Part shown: in pieces, positions 17,001 to 25,046 of the stretch
How positions within the stretch are numbered: position 1 is the first letter of the stretch
Layout: each line of letters begins with the position of its first letter
Assembly: GCF_001735805.1 (NCBI RefSeq)
Contig: NZ_CP017248.1
Span: 3,658,001-3,722,000, forward strand
DNA length: 64,000 nt
Reading direction: 5' to 3'
Source: Streptomyces fodineus
Lineage (GTDB): Bacteria; Actinomycetota; Actinomycetes; Streptomycetales; Streptomycetaceae
Made by a program: the position numbers and the translations under genes
The notes under the pieces: model-generated
The model's input: the letters and a program-made list of their open reading frames with translations, nothing else
Databases searched by the model: none
What the model was told of the DNA's origin: nothing

Positions 17001-17605
17001 TTGGCGCTCCGCAGGGTGTGCAGCAGCTCCGCGTCAAAGGCGCGCACGTCCTCGGGGTCGACGAGGTGTTCGGCGAGTTCGGAGTCGAGGGCGAGCAGGT
17101 CGCTGACGAGGTCGGCGAAGGAGCGGGTCAGCGCGGGGTAGGGGCCGGGGGCCTCGCGCAGCACGCGCGCGGCGAGCTGGTAACGGGTGGCGTCGGCGAG
17201 CAGCCGGGAGGTGGGTTCCAGGCCGAGGCGCAGGCCGTGGTCGGTGAGGAGGCGGCCGGCGAAGGAGTGGTACGTCGAGATCACCGGCTCGCCCGGCGGG
17301 TTGTCCGGGTCGATGACGTCCGGGTCGGTCACGCCGGCCTTGATCAGTGCTTTGCGGACGCGTTCGGCCAGCTCGCCGGCGGCCTTGTTGGTGAAGGTCA
17401 GGCCGAGGACCTGTTCGGGGGCGACCTGGCCGGTGCCGACCAGCCAGACCACGCGGGCGGCCATCACGGTGGTCTTGCCCGAGCCGGCTCCGGCCACGAT
17501 GACCTGCGGGGCGGGCGGCGCGGTGATGCAGGCCGTCTGCTCCGGGGTGAACGGGATGCCGAGGAGCTCTTTGAGCTGCTCGGGGTCGGTGATACGGGCG
17601 GGCAT
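14081..17605 (-). CDS. adnB: Helicase-nuclease subunit AdnB (UvrD-like with PD-(D/E)XK nuclease)
   Basis: A 1174-residue protein. The N-terminal helicase has GAGSGKT (near 38-44), VVLLDEYQDTSVAQR, VGDPCQAIYGWRG, SENRRSG and FTRPRSLLLGSG. The C-terminal RecB-like nuclease has RRGTRFHAWVEARF, GRIDAV, EIVDWKTSRT and QLAIYRLAWAE. AdnAB is the actinobacterial motor-nuclease that resects double-strand breaks, in place of RecBCD/AddAB. The intact Walker A and the position downstream of the partner gene match AdnB. An unusual acidic Asp/Tyr/Pro-rich insert (encoded near 14911-15080) separates helicase and nuclease. It is in one operon with adnA (gap 116 bases). Confidence 0.92.
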   Translation of the reverse strand: MPARITDPEQLKELLGIPFTPEQTACITAPPAPQVIVAGAGSGKTTVMAARVVWLVGTGQVAPEQVLGLTFTNKAAGELAERVRKALIKAGVTDPDVIDPDNPPGEPVISTYHSFAGRLLTDHGLRLGLEPTSRLLADATRYQLAARVLREAPGPYPALTRSFADLVSDLLALDSELAEHLVDPEDVRAFDAELLHTLRSAKLTNAELRKVPETAAARRELAELVRRYRTAKRERDLLDFGDQIALSARLARIPEVGRLLREEFRVVLLDEYQDTSVAQRVLLAGLFGGGTGHPVTAVGDPCQAIYGWRGASVANLDDFPAHFAHADGRPATRQALSENRRSGGRLLDLANGLAEPLRAMHAGVEALRPAPGAEHDGTVRCALLPTHAEEIGWISDSIAHLVHTGTAPGEIAVLCRTATDFAEIQGALVARDIPVEVVGLSGLLHLPEVADLVAVCEVLQDPGANASLVRLLTGPRWRIGPRDLALLGRRARLLVVHTRVDDTDDPDRRLAAAVEGVDPAEVTSLADALDTFLETPLNGEGDDDELPFSPDARVRFAHLAAELRDLRRSLSDPLMDVLHRVLAVTGLEVELSASPHALAARRRETLSNFLDIAASFAASDADATLLAFLGFLRTAAQYEKGLDNALPGGENTVKVLTAHKSKGLEWDVVAVPGLVKGTFPSAQGREKWTAQAKVVPHALRGDSDTLPDIEGWDARGMKAFHEAMKDHQHTEELRLGYVTFTRPRSLLLGSGHWWGPSQKKKRGPSGFLQALHDHCAAGHGEIEAWAEEPAEDAENPALHTADADQVWPLPLDAAALARRRAAAETVLAHLDALAAQDTGHPPAAHDPAALDDPDWPPPPDDDLYGDESYDDAPYDTYDEDFPYDEDPFGDEEPPYDTDAPGAADRADRDTRSAGRRPTIPHQAPAPPHRPAEASYDGDLTPEEARTIASWDRDLDALTGELLRARQAVTDVPLPVTLTASQLMRLAEDPDGLAQELARPMPRPPQPAARRGTRFHAWVEARFEELTLPLLEPDELPGSDAEIADEHDLEALKEAFERSEYARRTPYRVESPFQLTLAGRVVRGRIDAVYKHGDGDQATYEIVDWKTSRTRSADPLQLAIYRLAWAEQQGVPPESVTVAFLYVRSGEVVRPHDLPDRAALERLLTEDAEVAHRTT

Positions 17606-17721
17606 GTCGAAAGAGGCTAGCGGCGAGCACTGACAACCGGGCGCGGATCAGTCGTCCGGGGAGGAAGAGACGCAGGTCAGCGCGTGTGGTGCCGTGCGTC
17701 ACTCCGGCACCTTCGGGTGGC

Positions 17722-20700
17722 TCACTCCACCACGTGCCGCCCCTCGGGCCGGGCGCTGCACGAGGCGCGGAACGCGCAGTGGGTGCAGTGCTGGCCGGTG
17801 TCCGGCGCGAACCGCTCGTCGAGGACCTTGCCGGCGGCGGTGGCGAGCAGCTCGCCGACCCACTCCCCCGACAGCGGCTCCTGGGTCTGCGTCCTGGGCA
17901 GGCTGTCGCCTCCGTCGCGCTGGGCGGCGCCCTGCCTGAGGTGCACCAGTTCGGCGCCGCCGGGTTCGGGGTGTACGCCGTCGAAGGCCTCGTCGACGGC
18001 GCCCTCCTGGACGGCGAGCTGGTAGACGGCGAGCTGGGGATGGCGGGCCACCTCGCCGGCGCTGGGTGCCTGCTTGCCGGTCTTGAAGTCCACCACGTAG
18101 GCGCGGCCGTCGCCGTCCGCCTCCACGCGGTCCATCTGGCCGCGGATGCGGACCTGGTAGTCGCCCGCTTCGAGGGTGACGTCGAAGTCCTGCTCGCTCG
18201 CCACCGGGGTGCGTCCGGTGCGGTCCAGCACATGCCAGTTCAGGAAGCGTTCGAGCGCCACGCGCGCGTTGTCCTTCTCCTGCTGCGACTTCCAGGGCGC
18301 ATCGAAGGCCAGCGCATTCCAGACCGAGTCCAGGCGTTCCATCAGGACGTCGAGGTCGGCGGGGGTACGGCCGGAGGCGACCTCGTCGGCGAGGACGTGG
18401 ACGACGTTGCCGAAGCCCTGCGCGGTGGTGGCCGGGGCGTCGGCCTTCACCTCGCGGCCCAGGAACCACTGGAGCGCGCAGGTGTTGGCGAGCTGGTCGA
18501 GGGCGCTGCCGGAGAGCACGACCGGCCGGTCGCGGTGCCGCAGCGGCACCTTGCTCTCGGTCGGGTCGTACATGCCCCACCAGCGGTGGGGGTGCGCGGA
18601 CGGCACCAGTGGCCGGCCGTCCTCGTCGGCGAGCGCCGCCAGCCGGGCCAGCCGGCGGGCGGCGGCCTCCCGCAGGGCGGCGGACGCGCGCGGGTCGACC
18701 GTGGTGGCGCGCAGCTCGGCGACGAGCGCGGCCACGGACAGCGGGCGGCGGGGGCGGCCGGTGACGTCCCGGGGCTCGACGCCGAGTTCGGTCAGGAAGC
18801 GGGACGGCTGGTCGCCGTCGTCGGCCGGTGCCTTCACTGCGGTGACGACGAGGCGTTCACGCGCGCGCGTGGCGGCGACGTAGAACAGCCGGCGCTCCTC
18901 GGCGAGCAGGGCACCTGGGGTGAGCGGTTCGGCGAGTCCGTCGCGGCCGATGCGGTCGGCCTCCAGGAGGGAGCCACGGCGGCGCAGGTCGGGCCACAGG
19001 CCCTCCTGGACACCGGCGACGACGACCAGCCGCCACTGAAGGCCCTTGGCGCGGTGCGCGGTCATCAGGCGGACGCCGTCGGGGCGTACGGCGCGGCGGG
19101 CGAGCGTGTCGGCGGCGATGTCCTCGGCCTCGATCTCCTCCAGGAAGTTCAGGGCGCCACGGCCTCCGGTGCGCTCCTCCGCGCGCGCGGCGGTGGCGAA
19201 CAGCGCGCACACGGCGTCCAGGTCCCGGTCGGCGTTGCGGCCGGCCGCGCCGCCGCGCCGGGCGGCCCGCTCCAGGCGCGTGGGCCAGGGCGTGCCCTCC
19301 CACAGGTCCCACAGCGCCTCCTCGGCCGTACCGCCGCCCGCGAGGCGTTCGCGGGCCTTGCGGAGCAGCGCGCCGAGACGCTGCGCCCCGCGCGCGTACA
19401 CCGGGTCGTGTACGGCGAGGCGCTCGGGTTCGGCGAGCGCGCGGGCGAGCAGCACGTCGGAAGGGGGCGGCAACGGGTTGCCGGCGGCCCGCTCCTCCTC
19501 TCGCAGGGCACGCCCGAGGCGGCGCAGGTCGGCCGGGTCCATGCCGGCGAGGGGGGAGGCGAGCAGGGTGAGCGCGGTCTCGGTGTCGAGCCAGGCGGTG
19601 TCGGGCCCGCCCTCTGTGCTGTCTTCGGGTGCTGCGTCCACGGCGACGGCCGCTTCAGCAGCAGCTCCTTCAGCGGCTGCCTCTTCCAAAGGGGCTTCCG
19701 CAGAGGGCAGTTCGGCCTCCGCTGAGGGGTTCCGGTCATGGCGCCGGGCCTCCGCCGTGGCCACCGCGCGCAGCGCCGCCAGCAGGGGGGCCACCGCCGG
19801 TTCGTGGCGCAGGGGCAGGTCGTCGCCGTCGATGTCCAGCGGGACGCCGGCCGCGGTGAGGGCGCGGCGGAGGGTCGGCAGCGAGCGTGCCCCGGCCCGG
19901 ACCAGGACGGCCATGTCGCTCCAGGCGACACCGTCCTCCAGGTGCGCGCGGCGCAGGATGTCCGCGATGTTGTCCACTTCTGTGCCAGGTGTCGGGTACG
20001 TGTAGACCTCGACGCGGCCCCCGTCGCGGACAGCGGCGGGCTCCCGGTGCGCACGGACCTTGCCGGCGGGCAGCCGGGGCAGTGGCATGCGCTGGGTGAT
20101 CAGGCGCGTCGCGGCCAGCAGGGCGGCGCCCGAGCGGCGGGAGGTGCGCAGCACCTCGACGGGGGCTGGGCTGCCGTCCGCGCGCGGGAAGGCCGCCGGG
20201 AAGTCGAGGATGCCGTTCACGTCGGCGCCCCGGAAGGCGTAGATCGACTGATCGGGGTCACCGAAGGCGACCAGGGTGCGTCCACCGCCGGCGAGCGCGT
20301 GCAGGAGCCGTACCTGGGCGGGGTCGGTGTCCTGGTACTCGTCGACGTACACGGCGTCGTACTGGGCGGCGAGCCGTGCGGCGGTCTCGGGGCGGCGGGC
20401 GAGGAGGACCGCGCGGTGGACCAGTTCCGCGTAGTCGATCACGCCCTGCAGATCGAGCACGTCCAGGTAGTCGGCGAGGAACGCGGCGGCGGCGCGCCAG
20501 TCGGGGCGGCCGATACGGCGGGCGAAGGCGTCCAGCGAGTCGGGAGCGAGGCCCAGCTCGCGACTGCGGGCGAGGACCGCGCGGACCTCGTCGGCGAAGC
20601 CCCGCGTGGTCAGGCAGGCGCGCAGCTCGTCGGGCCAGCGCACACGGGTGAGCCCGAGGCGCTCCAGCTCGGGCTGCCCGGCGAGCAGCTCACGGACGGT

Positions 20701-21141
20701 GACGTCCTGCTCGGGGCCGGAGAGCAGGCGCAGCGGCTCGGTGAACAGTCCGCTGTCCTGGTGGGCGCGCACCAGGGCGTAGCAGTACGAGTGGAACGTG
20801 GTCGCCCGGGGCGCGCGGGCGGCGCCGATGCGCAGGGCCATGCGGTCGCGCAGGTCGACGGCGGCCTTGCGGCTGAACGTGAGCACCAGGATGCGCTCGG
20901 CGTCGGCGCCCCGGCCGACACGTGCGGCCACGGACTCGACGAGGGTGGTGGTCTTGCCGGTGCCGGGACCGGCGAGGACGAGCAGAGGTCCGCTCCGGTG
21001 CTCAACCACGGCGCGCTGAGCGGCGTCCAGACGAGGAGGGGCCACGGCGGCCGGCGGGGTACGGACCAGTCGGTAAGCGCCACGGCCCCCCTGCCGCACC
21101 TGGTGGTGCGGCAGGCGCCTGGTGGAGAAAGAGGAGCTCAC
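17722..21141 (-). CDS. adnA: Helicase-nuclease subunit AdnA
   Basis: A 1139-residue partner of AdnB. Helicase motifs are LVLAGPGTGKTTTLVES near 56-72, YVDEYQDTDPAQ, AFGDPDQSIYAFRGAD, LMTAHRAKGLQW and YVAATRARERLVV. The C-terminal nuclease region has QGFGNVVHVLADEV, RIRGQMDRV, YVVDFKTGKQ and PQLAVYQLAVQ. A distant cysteine (NTCALQWFL) together with CTHCAFRASC (C-x2-C-x5-C) looks like the iron-sulfur staple seen in AddB-type nucleases. GTG 21141 is chosen because residues upstream are unlike the family; an ATG 45 bases upstream also exists. It is the first gene of the adnA-adnB pair. Confidence 0.9.
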   Translation of the reverse strand: MSSSFSTRRLPHHQVRQGGRGAYRLVRTPPAAVAPPRLDAAQRAVVEHRSGPLLVLAGPGTGKTTTLVESVAARVGRGADAERILVLTFSRKAAVDLRDRMALRIGAARAPRATTFHSYCYALVRAHQDSGLFTEPLRLLSGPEQDVTVRELLAGQPELERLGLTRVRWPDELRACLTTRGFADEVRAVLARSRELGLAPDSLDAFARRIGRPDWRAAAAFLADYLDVLDLQGVIDYAELVHRAVLLARRPETAARLAAQYDAVYVDEYQDTDPAQVRLLHALAGGGRTLVAFGDPDQSIYAFRGADVNGILDFPAAFPRADGSPAPVEVLRTSRRSGAALLAATRLITQRMPLPRLPAGKVRAHREPAAVRDGGRVEVYTYPTPGTEVDNIADILRRAHLEDGVAWSDMAVLVRAGARSLPTLRRALTAAGVPLDIDGDDLPLRHEPAVAPLLAALRAVATAEARRHDRNPSAEAELPSAEAPLEEAAAEGAAAEAAVAVDAAPEDSTEGGPDTAWLDTETALTLLASPLAGMDPADLRRLGRALREEERAAGNPLPPPSDVLLARALAEPERLAVHDPVYARGAQRLGALLRKARERLAGGGTAEEALWDLWEGTPWPTRLERAARRGGAAGRNADRDLDAVCALFATAARAEERTGGRGALNFLEEIEAEDIAADTLARRAVRPDGVRLMTAHRAKGLQWRLVVVAGVQEGLWPDLRRRGSLLEADRIGRDGLAEPLTPGALLAEERRLFYVAATRARERLVVTAVKAPADDGDQPSRFLTELGVEPRDVTGRPRRPLSVAALVAELRATTVDPRASAALREAAARRLARLAALADEDGRPLVPSAHPHRWWGMYDPTESKVPLRHRDRPVVLSGSALDQLANTCALQWFLGREVKADAPATTAQGFGNVVHVLADEVASGRTPADLDVLMERLDSVWNALAFDAPWKSQQEKDNARVALERFLNWHVLDRTGRTPVASEQDFDVTLEAGDYQVRIRGQMDRVEADGDGRAYVVDFKTGKQAPSAGEVARHPQLAVYQLAVQEGAVDEAFDGVHPEPGGAELVHLRQGAAQRDGGDSLPRTQTQEPLSGEWVGELLATAAGKVLDERFAPDTGQHCTHCAFRASCSARPEGRHVVE

Positions 21142-21398
21142 GTGATCGGCCGGTCCTGGTGGTTGTGCTGGCGGGCGGGCGGTCACGCGTGCGAGGCGGT
21201 GGCCGCGGGGTGACGGGGACGCGTGCAGCCGACGCTACGCCGCCGCACCGGATGGAAGCAGAGCTTCCGCTTCTTCCCTCACGGCGCTCACGCCGCGTGC
21301 GTCCCACAACCCACGAACGTACGTCATGCCACGGATGTCCCCCACGTCACCCGAATGGACGACGGGCTCTCCCCGAGGGCATCCGATGGCGGAAGCTG

Positions 21399-21785
21399 TC
21401 AGATGTGACCCCCTGTGCCCGCCCCGCCGTCCCATCGGGCCCGCCGCATGTCGAGCCGCGGCAGATGGCCCTCGGCGCTCCTGGCCGCTTCCTTCAGCGG
21501 CGTCCCCTCCGCGCGGTAGTGGGCGAGCGCGCGCAGCTCGTGGCCGGGCAGGAGCACCCCGTCGGCACGTACGACACGCCACCATGGGACGGCGCCGCCG
21601 TAGAGCGACATCACCCGGCCGACCTGGCGCGGTCCCCCTTCCTCGAGCCACTCGGCGACGTCCCCGTACGTCATGACCCGCCCCGGCGGGATCCGCTCGG
21701 CTACGTCGAGGACCCGCTCGGCGTACTCCGGCAGGTCGTCCGCGTACTCCTCGCGGGTGTCCTCGGCAGGGCTCTGCTCGCTCAT
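21399..21785 (-). CDS. Alkyltransferase-like (ATL) protein, MGMT-fold
   Basis: A 128-residue protein with the DNA-binding domain of O6-alkylguanine transferases: IPPGRVMTYGDVAEWL (about 32-47), RQVGRVMSLYGG, then PWWRVVRADG (67-76). In true transferases the last segment is PCHRV with the alkyl-acceptor cysteine. Here tryptophan replaces it, which defines ATL proteins. They bind alkylated guanine without repair chemistry and hand it to nucleotide excision repair. The position next to adnAB fits DNA repair. ATG 21785 is the only start giving a family-like N-terminus; its acidic lead-in is typical. Confidence 0.88.
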   Translation of the reverse strand: MSEQSPAEDTREEYADDLPEYAERVLDVAERIPPGRVMTYGDVAEWLEEGGPRQVGRVMSLYGGAVPWWRVVRADGVLLPGHELRALAHYRAEGTPLKEAARSAEGHLPRLDMRRARWDGGAGTGGHI

Positions 21786-21971
21786 TCGTCCCATCCTGCC
21801 GCACCCCACCGACAACGCTCCGCGGAGTGCGAGGAACGGCCCTCTCGCCCCCGGACGGCGCTTCGGGCAGACTGTGCGCCCGCGGATTCGCACCCTGATG
21901 CCCGCGTGTGTCGGTGGGGCATGCCACCATCGTGCGGGCGGTGACTGGTGATACGAGACCAAGAAGAGACC

Positions 21972-24900
21972 ATGAATCAGCAGGGCGTGCACCCCGAAGG
22001 CGCGGCGGGCACCCCTGACGCCGCCGCACGCCCCGACGCCTCCGGCGGCGCGGGCAGGACCGGCGACGCGCAGCCGAAAAGCACCGGTCCGCGCAGGCAC
22101 GACGGCACGGAGGACGCGGGTCCGGCCACGGACGACGGCGCGAAGGACGCGGGTCCGGCCACGGAGGGCGGGGAGACCGCCGGTCCGGCCGCAGACGACG
22201 GCAGGGAGAACGTAGGTCCGGCCGCGGACGGCGGCCCCCGCGCGCGGGACCGGGACACCGACGCCGGAGCTCCCGCGGGCGGCGGCCCACGCGCGCATGG
22301 AGGCGATCACGACGACACCGAGGGGGCACACGTCTCGGAGAACACGCCCCCCGGTCAGGGTCCGGGCGCAGACGACGATCCGCACGCCGAGGCCGTGGAG
22401 GGCGACGAACCGCTGCTCCCCGCGCGCGTGCACCGACCCTCCGACCTCATGCGGCTGCTGGTGGGCGTGCTCGCCATCGTGGTGGTGCTCGCGATCGCCG
22501 CGTTCGCGCACGGCACCACCTCGGGTCTCGAACAGGACATCAACAAGGGCACCGGGCAGGCCCCCGATCTGCTCATCAAGATCGCGGGTCTGGTGTCCAG
22601 CATCGCGGTCCTGCTGGTGCCGGTCGCCTTCGCGATCGAACGGCTGATCAAACGCGACGGGCTGCGCATCGCCGACGGCGTCCTCGCGGCCGTCCTGGCC
22701 CACGGAGTGACCCTCGCGACCGACCTGTGGGTCGCGAGGGCCGCCCCCGGCTCGATCCAGGAGGCGCTCACCCAGCCCTCGCCGGGCGACATCCACGCGC
22801 TGACCGACCCCGTGCACGGCTATCTGGCACCCGTCATCGCCTACATGACGGCCGTCGGCATGTCCCGCAGACCCAGATGGCGCGCGGTGCTGTGGATCGT
22901 GCTGCTGCTCGACGCGTTCTCGATGCTGGTCACCGGCTACACCACGCCGTTCTCGATCATCCTGACCGTGCTGATCGGCTGGACGATCGCCTACGGCACG
23001 CTGTACGCGGTCGGCTCCCCCAACGTCCGCCCCACCGGGCAGACCCTGATGGCGGGCCTGCGGCACGTCGGCTTCCACCCCGTCAGCGCGAGCCGCGAGG
23101 AGGCCGTGGAGACGGAGAACGGCGACCGTGGCCGGCGCTACTTCGTCACCCTGGAGGACGGCCCGCCGCTGGACGTCACGGTCGTGGACCGGGAACAGCA
23201 GGCCCAGGGCTTCTTCTACCGGGCGTGGCGCAATCTCACCCTGCGCGGTTTCGCCACCCGCTCCAGCCTCCAGTCGCTGCGCCAGGCGCTGGAACAGGAG
23301 GCGCTGCTGGCGTACGCGGCGATCGCGGCCGGCGCCAACGCCCCCAAGCTGATCGCCACCTCCGAACTCGGCCCCGACGCCGTCATGCTCGTCTACGAGC
23401 ACACCGGCGGGCGCACGCTGGACTCGCTGGCCGACGAGGAGATCACCGACGAGCTGCTGCGCAACACCTGGCACCAGGTGCGGGCGCTGCAGTCGCGGCG
23501 CATCGCGCACCGCAGACTCGCAGGTGACGCGATTTTGGTGGATCGTTCCGGCAGGGTCATCCTCAGCGAGCTGCGCGGCGGCGAGATCGCCGCCGGCGAG
23601 CTGCTGCTGCGCATGGACGTGGCCCAGCTGCTCACGACGCTCGGGCTGCGGGTGGGCGCCGAGCGTGCGGTGGCCTCGGCGGTCGGCGTGCTCGGCCCCG
23701 ACGCGGTCGCCGACTGCCTGCCGATGCTCCAGCCGATCGCGCTGACGCGCTCCACGCGCGCGACGCTGCGCCGGCTCGCCCGGGAGCGCGCCCAGCGCGA
23801 ACGGGAAGCGGTCCTGGAGGCCTCCAGGCAGGCCAAGCTGGCCCGCCTGGAGGAGGCGTCCGAGGCGAGCCGGCCCGCCCTGGAGAAGCCCGACAAGAAG
23901 ACGGTCCGCGCCGAGGAGCGGGCGGAGCGACGGGCCATCGACGAAGCCCTCGACGAGGCACGCGAGGAGGATCTGCTCACCCAGATCCGGCATCAGGTGC
24001 TGCGGATCCGGCCGCAGGCCCCCGTGGAACCGGCCCGGCTGGAGCGGGTGCGGCCGCGCACGCTCATCAGCTTCATCGCCGGCGCGATCGGCGCGTACTA
24101 CCTGCTGACTCAGCTCACCCACATCGAGTTCGGCACGCTGTTCGCGCAGGCCCAGTGGGGCTGGGTGGTCGCCGCGGTGCTGTTCTCCGCGCTCAGCTAC
24201 GTCGCCGCGTCGATGGCGCTGCTGGGGTTCGTGCCCGAGCGAGTGTCGTTCCCGAAGGCGGTGGCCGCGCAGGTCGCCGGGTCGTTCGTGAAGATCGTGG
24301 CACCGGCCGCGGTCGGCGGTGTCGCCCTCAACACGCGCTTCCTCCAGCGCGCCGGGGTGCGCCCGGGGCTCGCGGTGGCGAGTGTCGGCGCGTCGCAGCT
24401 GTTCGGGCTCGGCGCGCACATCCTGATGCTGCTGTCCTTCGGCTACCTCACCGGCACCGAGAAGACCCCGTCGCTGTCGCCGTCCCGGACGGTCATCGCG
24501 GGCCTGCTGACCGTGGCCGTGCTGGTGCTCGTGGTGACCTCGGTGCCGTTCCTGCGGAAATTCGTCGTCACGCGCGTGCGGTCGCTGTTCGCCGGTGTCG
24601 TCCCGCGCATGCTCGACGTGCTGCAACGGCCGCAGAAGCTCGTCACCGGTATCGGCGGCATGCTGCTGCTGACGGCCTGCTTCGTGATGTGCCTGGACGC
24701 CTCCGTCCGGGCGTTCGGCGGCGGCTCGGTCTCGCTCAGCATCGCCAGCGTCGCCGTGGTCTTCCTCGCCGGCAACGCGCTCGGCTCCGCGGCGCCCACC
24801 CCGGGCGGCGTGGGCGCGGTGGAGGCGAGCCTCACGCTCGGTCTGATCGCCTTCGGTCTGCCCAAGGAGGTCGCCGCCCCGGCCGTCCTGCTGTACCGCC

Positions 24901-24974
24901 TGCTGACGCTGTGGCTGCCGGTGCTCCCGGGCTGGCTGGCCTTCAACCACCTCACCCGCAAGGGAGCCCTGTAA
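21972..24974 (+). CDS. Flippase-like membrane protein (LPG synthase TM/UPF0104) fused to a degenerate kinase-like domain
   Basis: The protein has 1000 residues. Residues 1-160 are disordered with repeats of the type GPATDDGAKDAG. Several hydrophobic helices (about 165-360) follow, starting LMRLLVGVLAIVVVLAIAAF. Next is a soluble domain (about 370-610) with EQEALLAYAAIAAG and HRRLAGDAILVDRSGRVILS. This recalls a kinase catalytic loop but lacks a clear HxD catalytic Asp and DFG. After a charged helix (about 600-690), a C-terminal six-to-eight-helix domain carries SFVKIVAPAAVGGVALNTRF and GNALGSAAPTPGGVGAVEA, characteristic of lysylphosphatidylglycerol-synthase-type membrane domains. A lipid or polyprenyl-related flippase role is inferred. 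ATG 21972 follows AAGAAGAG. Confidence 0.82.
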   Translation: MNQQGVHPEGAAGTPDAAARPDASGGAGRTGDAQPKSTGPRRHDGTEDAGPATDDGAKDAGPATEGGETAGPAADDGRENVGPAADGGPRARDRDTDAGAPAGGGPRAHGGDHDDTEGAHVSENTPPGQGPGADDDPHAEAVEGDEPLLPARVHRPSDLMRLLVGVLAIVVVLAIAAFAHGTTSGLEQDINKGTGQAPDLLIKIAGLVSSIAVLLVPVAFAIERLIKRDGLRIADGVLAAVLAHGVTLATDLWVARAAPGSIQEALTQPSPGDIHALTDPVHGYLAPVIAYMTAVGMSRRPRWRAVLWIVLLLDAFSMLVTGYTTPFSIILTVLIGWTIAYGTLYAVGSPNVRPTGQTLMAGLRHVGFHPVSASREEAVETENGDRGRRYFVTLEDGPPLDVTVVDREQQAQGFFYRAWRNLTLRGFATRSSLQSLRQALEQEALLAYAAIAAGANAPKLIATSELGPDAVMLVYEHTGGRTLDSLADEEITDELLRNTWHQVRALQSRRIAHRRLAGDAILVDRSGRVILSELRGGEIAAGELLLRMDVAQLLTTLGLRVGAERAVASAVGVLGPDAVADCLPMLQPIALTRSTRATLRRLARERAQREREAVLEASRQAKLARLEEASEASRPALEKPDKKTVRAEERAERRAIDEALDEAREEDLLTQIRHQVLRIRPQAPVEPARLERVRPRTLISFIAGAIGAYYLLTQLTHIEFGTLFAQAQWGWVVAAVLFSALSYVAASMALLGFVPERVSFPKAVAAQVAGSFVKIVAPAAVGGVALNTRFLQRAGVRPGLAVASVGASQLFGLGAHILMLLSFGYLTGTEKTPSLSPSRTVIAGLLTVAVLVLVVTSVPFLRKFVVTRVRSLFAGVVPRMLDVLQRPQKLVTGIGGMLLLTACFVMCLDASVRAFGGGSVSLSIASVAVVFLAGNALGSAAPTPGGVGAVEASLTLGLIAFGLPKEVAAPAVLLYRLLTLWLPVLPGWLAFNHLTRKGAL

Positions 24975-25046
24975 GGGCAGGGGTGCGCGTACCTCGTACG
25001 GCCCGCGCCCCGCGCGCACCGGCGTGTCCGCCCCCAGGATGGGGGC

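Noticed and set aside
13949..17620. A 1223-codon plus-strand frame opposite adnB
   Set aside because: The minus strand encodes a complete helicase-nuclease with all motifs; the plus frame is Gly/Val-rich shadow.
21399..25019. A 1206-codon minus-strand frame running into the MGMT-like gene
   Set aside because: Only the last 128 codons encode a recognisable protein (ATL); the rest is antisense to the flippase-like gene.
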